Assembly (NCBI GenBank): GCA_965220345.1
Contig: OZ244822.1
Coordinates: 248,001-312,000, forward strand
DNA length: 64,000 nucleotides
Direction of reading: 5' to 3'
DNA from: Aldehydirespirator sp965220345
GTDB taxonomy: Bacteria; Actinomycetota; Acidimicrobiia; Acidimicrobiales; Aldehydirespiratoraceae
Made by a program: the position numbers and the translations under genes. This document shows, one piece after another, positions 34,305-43,463 of the stretch. Within the stretch, counting starts at the first letter, position 1. Every line of letters begins with the position of its first letter. The notes beneath the pieces are model-generated. The model saw only the letters and a program-made list of their open reading frames with translations, did not search any database and was not told where the DNA came from.

Positions 34305-35525
34305 CTAGTCACAGGCGGGCGCTTGCAGAGAACCAAGATCAAGCGCTGCAGGCAAAGCATCAACATCAACGAAAAGCCCTGAAGCAGGGCTTTCTCCACT
34401 GAGAGCGTCAGCCGCCAGCAGCACCGCAGCCGCCGAATAGGTGGTGCATTCCCCGCCGGGATAGCTGACACCTGACGGGAAAGCCCGCCCAGTCAAATAG
34501 CTGCCGTCAGGCTCGCGCAGTTTCTGGGCCCATTCAAACAGCTCCAAAGCGCTTTCTCGTTCGCCGGCCACCAGATACGCCATAGCACATTCGCAAGTTT
34601 CTGCAGTGGTCACCCAGTCCTGGTTGCTGACGCAAAGCACCCCGGCACCCTCATGCACAAAAACCTTGCGCCGCTCCAGCAGCCGCTCCCGGGCCAGCGC
34701 CCCAGTCAATACCCCCGTCAGAACTGGGTAATACCAGTCCATAGCGAAACGATCTTTAGGGGCGAAAGCCTCATGACTGTGATGCACAATGGTGTGAACA
34801 AGCCGAGCCAAAGCAAGCTCCCAGCCGGGTTTTTGCTGGCCGAGCACCTGCGCAACAGCCAGACCGCATCGCAGTGAATGGCTAATCGACGATGACCCGG
34901 TCAGCAAAGCAAAAGGCCATGGTGTGCCGTCTGCGTGACGAGCCCAAAGGATCTCGCCTCGCGGTGTCTGTAGTTGCAGCACAAAATCAAGAGCCCGCTG
35001 CACTACAGGCCACATTTCAGCCAGAAATCCCGCCTCGCCGTAGCACAGCCAGTGATGCCAAACGCCAGTAGCAACATAGGCAATCGTGTTGGCATCAAAC
35101 TTGTCTTGGTCTACTCCCGCAGCGCTGTAGTACTGATGCCAAGAACCGTCGGGACGCTGCTTGCGTGCCAGCCACTGATAGGCGGCTTCTGCTTCGGCTT
35201 TGTGTCCGCTCAGCGCCAGAGCCATAGCCGCTTCGACATGGTTCCATGGGTCAGCGGTCCCGCCATCAAAATGTGGGATCATGCCGTCGGCCAGCTGTCC
35301 AGATGCGATCACAGCAGTTGTCCGCTCGGCTTCGGCCCGGCTCAACAACCCGGGCACTTCTGGTGCCTGCACTCCCCCATTTCGGCGTTGCTTTATTCGC
35401 TGAGTCTGCTGGATGTTCTGGGCGCTCTGAGTGCTTTGTGTGTTCTGGGTTCGTTGGGTCTGCTGGATGTTCTGCGTGCTCTGGATGCTCTGAGTGTTTT
35501 GCAGATGATCGTTCATCTCAGGCAC
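34305..35525 (-). CDS. Alpha/alpha-toroid (prenyltransferase/terpene-cyclase-like fold) protein
   Basis: A 406-residue protein with repeated helical hairpins carrying 'W..Y.ARKQRPDGSWHQYY', 'VLQLQTPRGEILWARHADG', 'FEWAQKLREPDGSYLTG', the QW-like repeats of the alpha/alpha toroid seen in squalene cyclases and some glycoside hydrolases. The N-terminal 45 residues are a Thr-Gln repeat (TQNIQQTQRTQNTQS-like) from a short DNA repeat. It is last in an operon with a methyltransferase (8-nt overlap) and a GT4 glycosyltransferase. Such trios are recurrent in actinobacteria; the product is unknown, perhaps a glycan or polyprenyl-linked sugar. Confidence 0.7.
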   Translation of the reverse strand: MPEMNDHLQNTQSIQSTQNIQQTQRTQNTQSTQSAQNIQQTQRIKQRRNGGVQAPEVPGLLSRAEAERTTAVIASGQLADGMIPHFDGGTADPWNHVEAAMALALSGHKAEAEAAYQWLARKQRPDGSWHQYYSAAGVDQDKFDANTIAYVATGVWHHWLCYGEAGFLAEMWPVVQRALDFVLQLQTPRGEILWARHADGTPWPFALLTGSSSISHSLRCGLAVAQVLGQQKPGWELALARLVHTIVHHSHEAFAPKDRFAMDWYYPVLTGVLTGALARERLLERRKVFVHEGAGVLCVSNQDWVTTAETCECAMAYLVAGERESALELFEWAQKLREPDGSYLTGRAFPSGVSYPGGECTTYSAAAVLLAADALSGESPASGLFVDVDALPAALDLGSLQAPACD

Positions 35526-36387
35526 CGCGATCAGCTCCTGCTGCTGCTTCCGCCGGGACAGGCCGCGGCTCCGACCCTGACACTGAACTCAACGCCGAAT
35601 CCGACACCGAACTTGCATCCGAGTCTGAGAGCGACACCGAACTTGAAACCGAGCCCGGCACTGACTTTGGCTTGTCTGCGTAGACGACAAGGCTCTTGCC
35701 TAGCAGCGGGTTAAGCAACCGATCAGCGGCCACTGTCACGAAAGGCTGTTTGACGATGTCCCATTCCAGCAGACGGTGATAGCCACGCACTAGCCGATTA
35801 TCGTCAATAGCACGATTAGGCCCCACCGCGCAGCGCAGCCACCAGTAAGGCGTGTGCAGAGCATGAGCACGATGCCAGCGACCCGGCTCAAAACCAGCTT
35901 GCTGCAGCTTCAGCCGCATTTCGTTCAGCCGATAGATGCGCACATGGCCGCCCACAGCAGCAGGCGCGTGATAGTCGCTCGACAGCTTCCAGCACACCGT
36001 CTCAGACAACCAGGCAGGCACGGTCACCGCCAGCCGTCCACCAGGTCGAAGCACTCGGGCAAGCTCTGCGAACGCAGTCGTGTCGTCATGCACATGCTCC
36101 AACACCTCCGAAGCCACCACCTTGTCGAAGGCACTGTCCGCGAAAGGCAGTCGCACAGCATCGGCTTGCACTGCTGCTGTCATCGCTGAGGCATCCACTT
36201 CACCCTCTGCTACCAGCATTCGCATCAAGTTACGAACTTGCTGAACCTCCTCACAAGCCAGATCGCATGACAAGACATCGGCACCACGTTTCAACGCTTC
36301 ATAAGAATGACGCCCAAACCCGCAACCCAGATCCAGCAGCCGCTCGCCAGCCCGCAGCCCGAGCAGGTCATAGTTAACTGTCAGCAT
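35518..36387 (-). CDS. Class I SAM-dependent methyltransferase
   Basis: A 289-residue methyltransferase. Motif I is 'LLDLGCGFGRHSYEALKRGA' near residues 18-37, the acidic motif II is 'VLSCDLACEEVQQ' near 40, and 'DAVRLPFADSAFDKVVASEVLEHVHDD' near 75-100 is motif II/III of the UbiE/Methyltransf_11 type. The last 50 residues are Ser/Val/Glu-rich (SVSSSVSLSDSDASSVSDS) and repetitive, outside the family. It overlaps both neighbours by a few nucleotides. Acceptor unknown; the glycosyltransferase context suggests a sugar or lipid-linked substrate. Confidence 0.85.
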   Translation of the reverse strand: MLTVNYDLLGLRAGERLLDLGCGFGRHSYEALKRGADVLSCDLACEEVQQVRNLMRMLVAEGEVDASAMTAAVQADAVRLPFADSAFDKVVASEVLEHVHDDTTAFAELARVLRPGGRLAVTVPAWLSETVCWKLSSDYHAPAAVGGHVRIYRLNEMRLKLQQAGFEPGRWHRAHALHTPYWWLRCAVGPNRAIDDNRLVRGYHRLLEWDIVKQPFVTVAADRLLNPLLGKSLVVYADKPKSVPGSVSSSVSLSDSDASSVSDSALSSVSGSEPRPVPAEAAAGADRGA

Positions 36388-37664
36388 CGCAGTGCATTCT
36401 CCTGCAACACGGCCCGGTACTGCTCAACGGTGCGCTCAGCGGTGTGATGCCACGACCACTGTTGCACTACGCGGCGGCGGCCAGCTTCACCCACCCGAGC
36501 CCGAGCCTGCGGGTTGTCAAGCGCTTCGGCCAGTGTCGCAGCCAAAGCGCCAGCGTCGCCTGGTTCGGTTAGGAAACATGTTTCGCCGTGCCTGCCTGCG
36601 ACTTCGGGCAAGGCACCGCCGCTGGTTGCAACCAGCGGCACCCCGCATGACATGGCTTCGATGGCTGGCAGCGAGAAACCCTCATACAGAGACGGCACCA
36701 CAGCCAGTTCAGCTTCGGCGTAAAGCTCCACAATGCGTTGATCTGTCAATCCCGACACGAACGTCACCGCATCAGTCAAACCAAGATCAGAAATAGCCCG
36801 ACTGGCCGCCGAGTCTCGTTTGGCTTTGCCGATGATGGTCAACTCCACATGGCGTTCAGCGCGCAGTTTGGCCACCGCTTCAAGCAGATAACTAAGCCCC
36901 TTCATTGCTACATCGGCGCTGGCTGTGGTGACCAGCCGCCCAGGTATCCGCTGGATGCTGGGCAGCGGCGAAAACATTTCAGGGTCAACACCAACAGGCA
37001 CTACATGAATGCGCTCGGGAGCCACCTTGTGATCACTGATGATGTCGCCTCGAGACGACTCCGACACTGTCAACACACGAGGCATTCGCTTAGCAACCTG
37101 GGTCTGCATTCTTGTGAACGCATACCAGCGACGTTTGCCGATCTGCTCACGCAAAGTGCGGGAATGCGCCAGCTCTAAACGGCGGTCAACTGTGATGGGA
37201 TGGTGGATCGTCTCCAGCAGCGGCCAGCCCTGACGTTGCAGAGCCAATATCCCCCAGCCGAGAGTCTGATTGTCATGCACTAGATCAAACTGTGTTCTTC
37301 GGGTTCGCAGATACCTCCAAGCACGCAAGCTGAAAGCCATCGGCTCGCTGAAGTTGCCCGTGACGAACGAGCAATGCTCAGCCACATCGATCCAGTCTTT
37401 GAGTTCCCAGATGCGGGGTTTGCGCATGGGATGAGGCGGCGACCAGATGTCCAGACCGCCGAGACGCACCAGCGGCACACGCTCGTTGAGTTCGGGATAA
37501 GGCGGACCGCCGAGCACCGTGACACTGTGACCGAGATCCGCAAGCGCAGCCGACAGTCGGCTGACATACACGCCCTGACCACCGACATGAGGCTTCCCTC
37601 GGTAAGCCAGCATCGCTATCCGCAGCAACTCGCTGCTGCTGTCTGTCGACCTTCTAGGGGGCAT
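36381..37664 (-). CDS. GT4-family glycosyltransferase
   Basis: A 427-residue GT-B fold glycosyltransferase. N-terminal acceptor domain: 'IAMLAYRGKPHVGGQGVYVSRLSAAL' near 15-40, with the usual glycine-rich loop. C-terminal donor domain: 'VVPVGVDPEMFSP' near 225, 'GRLVTTASADVAMKGLSYLLEAVAKL' near 240, and the EX7E motif in 'PSLYEGFSLPAIEAMSCGVP' near 335, followed by 'ATSGGALPEVAG'. Probably uses a nucleotide-sugar donor at the membrane. It overlaps the methyltransferase by 7 nt; lnt lies 20 nt upstream. Sugar and acceptor not predictable. Confidence 0.9.
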   Translation of the reverse strand: MPPRRSTDSSSELLRIAMLAYRGKPHVGGQGVYVSRLSAALADLGHSVTVLGGPPYPELNERVPLVRLGGLDIWSPPHPMRKPRIWELKDWIDVAEHCSFVTGNFSEPMAFSLRAWRYLRTRRTQFDLVHDNQTLGWGILALQRQGWPLLETIHHPITVDRRLELAHSRTLREQIGKRRWYAFTRMQTQVAKRMPRVLTVSESSRGDIISDHKVAPERIHVVPVGVDPEMFSPLPSIQRIPGRLVTTASADVAMKGLSYLLEAVAKLRAERHVELTIIGKAKRDSAASRAISDLGLTDAVTFVSGLTDQRIVELYAEAELAVVPSLYEGFSLPAIEAMSCGVPLVATSGGALPEVAGRHGETCFLTEPGDAGALAATLAEALDNPQARARVGEAGRRRVVQQWSWHHTAERTVEQYRAVLQENALRC

Positions 37665-37684
37665 GGCTTCTATTGCTTTCTTCT

Positions 37685-39280
37685 TTAGCGCTTACGCAGT
37701 CTGGTCAACAGCTGTCGTAGCCCCAGCGCCTGAGCAAGCAGCAACGTTGCGACGACGGTCACCGGCCATGGCCCGAACCGAACCGCGAGCGTATCGCCCT
37801 GACGCAGCTCAACCGTCGCTTGAATCACTCTGCTTTCAGAAACCCCGGTGCGCTCCAGCACGTCACCTTCGGGCGTGATTACCGCACTAAAACCGGTGGG
37901 AGCCGCCTGGATCACCCAGCGGTCGGTTTCGATGGCACGCAGGCGACTCGACGCGATCTGCTGGCTCTGCACCATCGTCAACCAGTAGCTGGAGCCGTTG
38001 GTGGGGTTCAACAACAACCGTCCGTCGCCGTCACCGATGGCGCTGCGGGCACGATTATCAAAGAAGATCTCCCAAGAAATCGAAACACCCAGTGGCCCCA
38101 GCTCAGTGTCAACCACGGCAGGCTGATTTGCAGGCCCGGGGCGCACATCACGCGCGGGTAACTCATCGCTGAAACGCTCTGCGGTGGAGCGCAGCGGCAC
38201 ATACTCACCGAAAGGCACCAGACGGAACTTGTCGTAGCTGTCAACCTCAGTTCCGTCTGGGTTGAAGGCGGCTACATAATTGCGATTGGCTGTGCCGTCG
38301 GCGGTGCGTTCAAAGAAGCCAGCCACCACCACGGCTTTGAGGCTGCGGGACAGTTCCGACAGTTCGCCTCGAACTTCGCTACTGGTCAGCAACGGCTGCT
38401 CACAACGCGCGGGAGTGATTGCAGTGTCACCGCTGGGATGCACCACATCTTCGGGCCACACCACTAGATCCACCGGCGAGGTCACCTGACGACGAGTGGT
38501 GTTGAGATGGCGTTCGAACACGCCGCGCTGTTCGCAGATGTCGGCTCGGGTGTTCTGCGGGCCACCGCCCTGCACTACAGCGACCCTGATCCCGGCTGCG
38601 TCATCGCGCACACCGGCGACATTGACTGGTTCCGAGCCGGGGGCGACAAGCGCTGCCAGCCAAGCTGCTGCTAGTAGCGCCGCGCGCACTGCGGCTGTTT
38701 GAAACCGACGAGCCATGATTGCTGCCAGCATCACTCCGCCCACCACGGTGAGAGCCACCAAAAGCAGCGGACCGCCCACCCGAGCTGCGCCTGCCAACGG
38801 GCCTGACACCTGTGACATAGCCATAGTCGCCAACGGCACACCACCGAAGGGCCATGACCATCTCAGCAGCTCAATCAGAGTGAAAGCAGCAGGGAAAGCC
38901 AAACGGCGACGCTCAGGAGGCACAACTGCCCCGGCGGTGGCATGCATCGCTGCGAAAGCGATTATCGCCAGAGGCCAGCCGACCAGGGTGAGGTCAGCCA
39001 TCCAGAGCGTGGCTGGCCCTAGCCAACCGACGCTCACCAAAGCGGAAGCCCATGCCCGTCGCCAACGATTGGATTCGGCCAGCAACTCGACCCAGAGGGC
39101 CATGCCGATCACACTCAAAGGCCAGAAACCCCAAGGCGGCACCGAACCCGCCAGCAACAATCCCGCTGCAAGAGCCCGTATCCAGGGCTTGCCGCGGGTC
39201 AGAAGCGGTGCCGTGTCACTGTTAGCACCGCTGTTGCCGTGACGCGGTTTTTTTGCTTTAGCAGCCACTGGGCGGGTCAT
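37685..39280 (-). CDS. lnt: Apolipoprotein N-acyltransferase-like protein (Lnt)
   Basis: A 531-residue membrane protein. Five to six TM helices (about 30-190) are followed by an extracellular nitrilase domain (about 210-480) and a C-terminal TM. Triad positions: Glu in 'LVVWPEDVV', Lys in 'DSYDKFRLVPFGEYVPLR', and, where E. coli Lnt has catalytic Cys in 'CYE', the sequence reads 'VSISWEIFF', with Ser. The normal enzyme adds a third acyl chain to lipoproteins. I start at the ATG at 39280, which gives 'MTRPVAAKAKK' and a 23-nt overlap with hemY; the open frame upstream is the shadow of hemY repeats. Confidence 0.82.
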   Translation of the reverse strand: MTRPVAAKAKKPRHGNSGANSDTAPLLTRGKPWIRALAAGLLLAGSVPPWGFWPLSVIGMALWVELLAESNRWRRAWASALVSVGWLGPATLWMADLTLVGWPLAIIAFAAMHATAGAVVPPERRRLAFPAAFTLIELLRWSWPFGGVPLATMAMSQVSGPLAGAARVGGPLLLVALTVVGGVMLAAIMARRFQTAAVRAALLAAAWLAALVAPGSEPVNVAGVRDDAAGIRVAVVQGGGPQNTRADICEQRGVFERHLNTTRRQVTSPVDLVVWPEDVVHPSGDTAITPARCEQPLLTSSEVRGELSELSRSLKAVVVAGFFERTADGTANRNYVAAFNPDGTEVDSYDKFRLVPFGEYVPLRSTAERFSDELPARDVRPGPANQPAVVDTELGPLGVSISWEIFFDNRARSAIGDGDGRLLLNPTNGSSYWLTMVQSQQIASSRLRAIETDRWVIQAAPTGFSAVITPEGDVLERTGVSESRVIQATVELRQGDTLAVRFGPWPVTVVATLLLAQALGLRQLLTRLRKR

Positions 39281-40781
39281 CGTCGTAGGACGGTATGTGA
39301 ACTTGCCTTGTCGATGTGTGCGTAACTTTTTGCGCGAAATTTTGCGCGACTTGTTGGGCAACAAGTTGAGCGACGTCTTGAGCGACATTTTGAGCAACTC
39401 TTTGAGCGACGTTTTGCGCGTTGCGAATGCAAGCTGGCAGACCCACACCTCGCAAAGCTGCACCGGTCACAGCCAAACCGGGTAGCTCTGCGGCCAAGCA
39501 GGCTTCGAGTTCGCCAACTCGTCTTAGATGCCCGGGCCGGTATTGAGGCAGAGAATTGCGCCAAGGCGTGACCTGAGCCTCAAAACACCGCGAAGATACC
39601 TCAGCGGCTGAGATCATGCCGGTCACCGCGAGTTCTTCAGCCAGCACAGCGACTAGTTCGTCGTGGCTGAGATCCAGCCAACGTCGGTCATCGCTGCGAC
39701 CCACCGACACTCGCAGCACCGCCGTATTGTCATGGTTGTAATGACTCCATTTTGCTGAAGTCCACGAACACGCAGTCATCATCAAACCCTGACTGCGAGG
39801 CACCAAAAAGCCGCTGCCGTCAAGAGGCCGCTGCAAGACATCCGCAGGCAAAACGAACGACACCAACGCCACGTCGGAATATTCAATAGCGGCAAGCACC
39901 TGCGCCGCTTCGGGTGCCAGATTTTCGAGCAGACGAGCCGACTCCCAAGCTGGACAAGCCAAAATCACTCCCGCAGCTTCAAACGTGCCCTGTGATGTGG
40001 ACACCAGCCAGCGGTTGCCTGCCAACTCCAGAGACTGCACTGCCGTGGACACATTTAATGCTTTGTCGAGTTCGCCAGCCAATGCATCAACCAGACGTGT
40101 CACACCGCCGTCAACGCTTTGGAACACGGCAGACGCAGTGTCGCGATCACGTTCGCGCCTGAGCTTGTGCGCTGTCTGCTGCAGCGCCGCCCCGAGAGGC
40201 CCACCACAGCTAATGGCTTCATACAACGGCGCAGCGCAAACCTCGAGACTCATCTCATCTGCCGCACCTGCGTTGATCCCGCCGAGCAAAGGATCGACAA
40301 TGCGCTCAAATACTTCGTCACCCACACGAGGCCGCAGAGCTTCACCCACCGAAATGTCATCGCACAAAGCCTCGGCCTCGGTATCACCAGCCAGACCATC
40401 AGCAAGAGCCTCAGCACCGGCGAGGGAAACCAGACCGCTTTCGTGCAAACCCTCAACAGTCCACGGCACACCAAGCAGCGAACGCTGCGGCAAGGGCCGC
40501 AAGCTTCCTTCTAGCCATATGAAAGCGCCTTCAGCTGCGGGTGTCACTAGATCAGAACCCAAGCCGAGGCGGCGACACAAATCAGCCGCAGCGCGATCTC
40601 GGGCCACAAAACCGTCGGGTCCTGAGTCGATTGTCAGACCGCCAACATGGGCACTATCGATCTTGCCGCCGGGCCGTTCGCTCGCTTCTAGCAGCACCGT
40701 CTCGATACCAGCGCTTTGCAGTTCGTATGCTGCCGCCAAACCTGAAATACCTGCACCCACAACAGCGATCTGGTTACTCAT
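39258..40781 (-). CDS. hemY: Protoporphyrinogen/coproporphyrinogen oxidase (HemY/CgoX family)
   Basis: A 507-residue FAD amine oxidase-type enzyme. The dinucleotide-binding motif is 'IAVVGAGISGLAAAYELQ' at 5-22, then 'VLLEASERPGGKIDS' near 30 and 'GLTIDSGPDGFV' near 48. The C-terminal FAD contact 'GLAVTGAALRGVGLPACI' is near 445. In actinobacteria this enzyme generally oxidises coproporphyrinogen III in the coproporphyrin-dependent haem route. The last about 50 residues (VAQNVAQRVAQNVAQDVAQ and on) are a four-residue repeat outside the family and overlap lnt. It follows hemE by 12 nt. Confidence 0.9.
   Translation of the reverse strand: MSNQIAVVGAGISGLAAAYELQSAGIETVLLEASERPGGKIDSAHVGGLTIDSGPDGFVARDRAAADLCRRLGLGSDLVTPAAEGAFIWLEGSLRPLPQRSLLGVPWTVEGLHESGLVSLAGAEALADGLAGDTEAEALCDDISVGEALRPRVGDEVFERIVDPLLGGINAGAADEMSLEVCAAPLYEAISCGGPLGAALQQTAHKLRRERDRDTASAVFQSVDGGVTRLVDALAGELDKALNVSTAVQSLELAGNRWLVSTSQGTFEAAGVILACPAWESARLLENLAPEAAQVLAAIEYSDVALVSFVLPADVLQRPLDGSGFLVPRSQGLMMTACSWTSAKWSHYNHDNTAVLRVSVGRSDDRRWLDLSHDELVAVLAEELAVTGMISAAEVSSRCFEAQVTPWRNSLPQYRPGHLRRVGELEACLAAELPGLAVTGAALRGVGLPACIRNAQNVAQRVAQNVAQDVAQLVAQQVAQNFAQKVTHTSTRQVHIPSYDDDPPSGC
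39330..39430 (-). repeat. Short-unit repeat encoding the HemY tail
   Basis: About eight copies of a 12-bp unit related to 'ttgagcgacgtt' encode (N/Q/R)VAQ tetrapeptides at the HemY C-terminus, so unit changes stay in frame. Confidence 0.75.
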
Positions 40782-40793
40782 TCAGGCTCTCGC

Positions 40794-41849
40794 TCAGGGG
40801 CTCACTTGGCGCACCCGGCCCTCGTCATGCACTAACTGCACCACACGAGCCAGCACCTCCGGGTCTGTGGCAGGCAGCACCCCGTGACCCAGATTGAAAA
40901 TGAAGCCGGGATGGCCGTCATTGACCGACAGCACTCCACGAGCCGCCTCGCACGCAGCGGTCTCTCCAGCCAAAACGATCGCAGGATCAAGGTTCCCTTG
41001 CAGCGCCTGATATGGCCTCACCCGCTGGCGGGCTGCGTTAATAGGCACACGAAAATCCACGCCAACAACCTCAGATCCGCAGTCGGCTATCTGGTTGAGT
41101 ATCTCGCCGGTACCCACCCCGAAATGGATCCTCGGCACCCCAGTTTCGCCTAGCGCTGCCATAACCCGGGCCGAATGAGGTGCCACACCATGCCGGTACA
41201 TGTCCGGCGACAATGTGCCCGCCCAACTGTCGAAAAGCTGAACTGCGGACACACCAGCAGCAACCTGCGAAAGCAGAGAAGCAATCGCCAGATCAGCTAG
41301 CCGTTCCATCAGCTCATGCCACAACGCCTTGTCTGCGACCATAAGTGACTTGGTGCGTTCGTGATGACGCGACGGACCTCCTTCCACCAAATAAGAAGCC
41401 ACCGTGAAAGGCGCCCCGGCGAAACCTATGAGCGGCACATCAAGTGTTTCCACTAGGCGCTTGACGGTTTCGATCACATAAGGCGTGTCGCTGTCGGGAT
41501 CAAGAGGCCGCAGGCGCCGCAGGTCGCTGCGACCCGAGAAACGCTGCTCAACGACCGGCCCGGTGCCCGGCACCACATCCACACCAAATCCGATGGCGTG
41601 AGCAGGAACGACAATGTCACTAAAAAGGATGGCCGCGTCAACTCCGTAGCGGCGAACCGGCTGCAAAGTGATCTCGGTGGCCCGGTCAGGATCAGCAATA
41701 GCATCAAGGATTGAGCCTGTGCCACGCACGGCCCGGTACTCGGGAAGCGACCGACCAGCTTGGCGCATGAACCACACCGGCACCCGCTGATGATCGCGGC
41801 TGCGACAAGCGCGTATCAGGCTGCTGTCTTCGAAGCGGCTGCTTGTCAT
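40794..41849 (-). CDS. hemE: Uroporphyrinogen decarboxylase
   Basis: A 351-residue HemE. The signatures are 'PVWFMRQAGRSLPEYR' near residue 25, the substrate-binding 'ILFSDIVVPAHAIGFGVDVV' near 75, 'LIGFAGAPFTVASYLVEGG' near 130 with Arg/Asp partners, and 'GHPGFIFNLGHGVLP' near 315. It decarboxylates uroporphyrinogen III to coproporphyrinogen III, feeding HemY in the same operon. The open frame reaches 42059, but the ATG at 41849 (MTSSRFED) gives the normal family length. Confidence 0.94.
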   Translation of the reverse strand: MTSSRFEDSSLIRACRSRDHQRVPVWFMRQAGRSLPEYRAVRGTGSILDAIADPDRATEITLQPVRRYGVDAAILFSDIVVPAHAIGFGVDVVPGTGPVVEQRFSGRSDLRRLRPLDPDSDTPYVIETVKRLVETLDVPLIGFAGAPFTVASYLVEGGPSRHHERTKSLMVADKALWHELMERLADLAIASLLSQVAAGVSAVQLFDSWAGTLSPDMYRHGVAPHSARVMAALGETGVPRIHFGVGTGEILNQIADCGSEVVGVDFRVPINAARQRVRPYQALQGNLDPAIVLAGETAACEAARGVLSVNDGHPGFIFNLGHGVLPATDPEVLARVVQLVHDEGRVRQVSP

Positions 41850-41871
41850 GGTGCGAGCTTCAGTTGGCAAC

Positions 41872-43230
41872 TCAGTTGTTGGCCTGGTTGGTAGCACGGT
41901 TGCTGGCTCGGCGCAGTAACTCAACTGAACGTCTGTTGTGGTGACCGGTAAGGAGGCTGCGAACCGTGCGATCTGCGGCATCAGTGAGTTGAGATCGCCA
42001 GACTGCTCCACGATCACGTCCCCTGACTTCAGAAACACTATTGGCCTCAGAGACACCATTGGCCTCAGAGCCCTCAGACCCGGAATCTCCTGAAACTGAA
42101 TCTTTGGAACTTTCGTTGCTAACCAAACCCATGTCAGCCAGTTCTACGGCTTGGGCATCAGGTTCCACGACCAGCACTTGCGTTCCCCGTCGACGCAGTT
42201 CGTTAAGTTCGGATCGAAGTTTGTCGTCCACCCATTGGCGTCGGGCCGCTCGCATGGCTCGGCCGTCATCCCAGGCCAATCCCAACGATTCTGTCCACCA
42301 CTTCCGCTGCTGCGACCCGCTGGGTGCTTCGGGCTGAAAGTCACTTAAGTTGCTCTGCTCGACATTGCTCTGGCTGACACCGGCTCTAGCTCTTTGCCAA
42401 GCCTCCGAAACGGCACCGCCAACCTTTGACCATCCCGCCGCGCCGCTCATAGCCGACGACACCACCACCAAATCGAAAGCGGGAGGCCCCAGCAGGTCGG
42501 CGTTGGTGTATGAATGCAGACCGCCGTCAATGTAACGCTGACCTGCGATGATGACCGGCTCAACCTGGGCAGGCACAGCGCAGCTAGCTTGCACCGCCTG
42601 AGCGGCTGTGGCCAGCAGATCGTCACGGCCGAACACCACCCGCTTGCCGTCGGACAGACGCACCGCTGGCACCCACAACGGTGCCGTGGGCCAAGATTCA
42701 GGATGCAGTTCCGCCATACGCTGACGCAACGCTTCGGTGGCGCGGACACCAGCTGGCAGCAGCCCCACCAGCGCATGAAGTGGCCGTGTTTGCCATGGCG
42801 GCCACAATGCTGCAGCCGTGAGTGTCGGCGACTGCGGCCGCAGTCCAGTCCAGTTACGTTCGCGGCGGGCTTCGCTGTAGGGAGTAACCACCCGATCAAA
42901 AAGAGCCTGTCCTTCTTCGCTGATCGGCTGGCCACGTTTTTGGGCGCAAAGGTCCGCTGGCGGAACCCCGGCACGTAGGCACAGCCCGACGATCGAACCT
43001 GCAGAGGTTCCGAGGATCAACTCAGCAGATCGGGCATCCCAGCCAGCCGCGGCTTGCAGAGCGCCGACCACCCCTGCGTGCCAAGCATCGGCTGCGGCAC
43101 CGCCAGCGCTCAAAACCAACCCCACCGAAACATGCTCGGTTTCGCAAGTCGACTCGTCGGTTTCGAAGGGCGACTCGATATGCGGCTCATCAATAACTGG
43201 CTCATCAATAACTGGCTCGGTTGAGTCCAT
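41872..43230 (-). CDS. Patatin-like phospholipase
   Basis: A 452-residue protein. The nucleophile elbow is 'LILGTSAGSIVGLCLRAG' near residue 70 (G-x-S-x-G), with an oxyanion segment 'VLSAGGAAADAWHAGVV' near 37, and the Asp of the Ser-Asp dyad is in 'QRYIDGGLHSYTNADLL' near 235. Patatins hydrolyse membrane lipid acyl esters. The C-terminal part holds small repeats (SEGSEANGVSEANSVSEV). An upstream ATG at 43284 would add 18 basic residues; I prefer the ATG at 43230, which precedes another small repeat (EPVIDEPVIDEP). It is first in the minus-strand operon leading into hemE. Confidence 0.83.
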   Translation of the reverse strand: MDSTEPVIDEPVIDEPHIESPFETDESTCETEHVSVGLVLSAGGAAADAWHAGVVGALQAAAGWDARSAELILGTSAGSIVGLCLRAGVPPADLCAQKRGQPISEEGQALFDRVVTPYSEARRERNWTGLRPQSPTLTAAALWPPWQTRPLHALVGLLPAGVRATEALRQRMAELHPESWPTAPLWVPAVRLSDGKRVVFGRDDLLATAAQAVQASCAVPAQVEPVIIAGQRYIDGGLHSYTNADLLGPPAFDLVVVSSAMSGAAGWSKVGGAVSEAWQRARAGVSQSNVEQSNLSDFQPEAPSGSQQRKWWTESLGLAWDDGRAMRAARRQWVDDKLRSELNELRRRGTQVLVVEPDAQAVELADMGLVSNESSKDSVSGDSGSEGSEANGVSEANSVSEVRGRDRGAVWRSQLTDAADRTVRSLLTGHHNRRSVELLRRASNRATNQANN

Positions 43231-43463
43231 GCATCTACGATAAAGGCCCCGAGCCTTCTTACTTTGCTTGACGTAAACACTCATACTTTGCTTGCCTGCC
43301 CTAACCGCTAGGGTTGTCAGTTCCCTGCCGCTACTACCTTCAACTACTAACTACTACCTGCCACTATTTCCCACGCCGGTCCGTAACCGAAAAGCCTGCG
43401 TCGCCCTTCACGGGCTTTTCATACACCCAGACCGGCAATACCAAACTGAGCCGTGTTCTTACC

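Noticed and set aside
39281..39463. N-terminal extension of Lnt over the hemY 3' end
   Set aside because: The extension is just the antiphase reading of the HemY tail repeat; the ATG at 39280 gives the normal protein.
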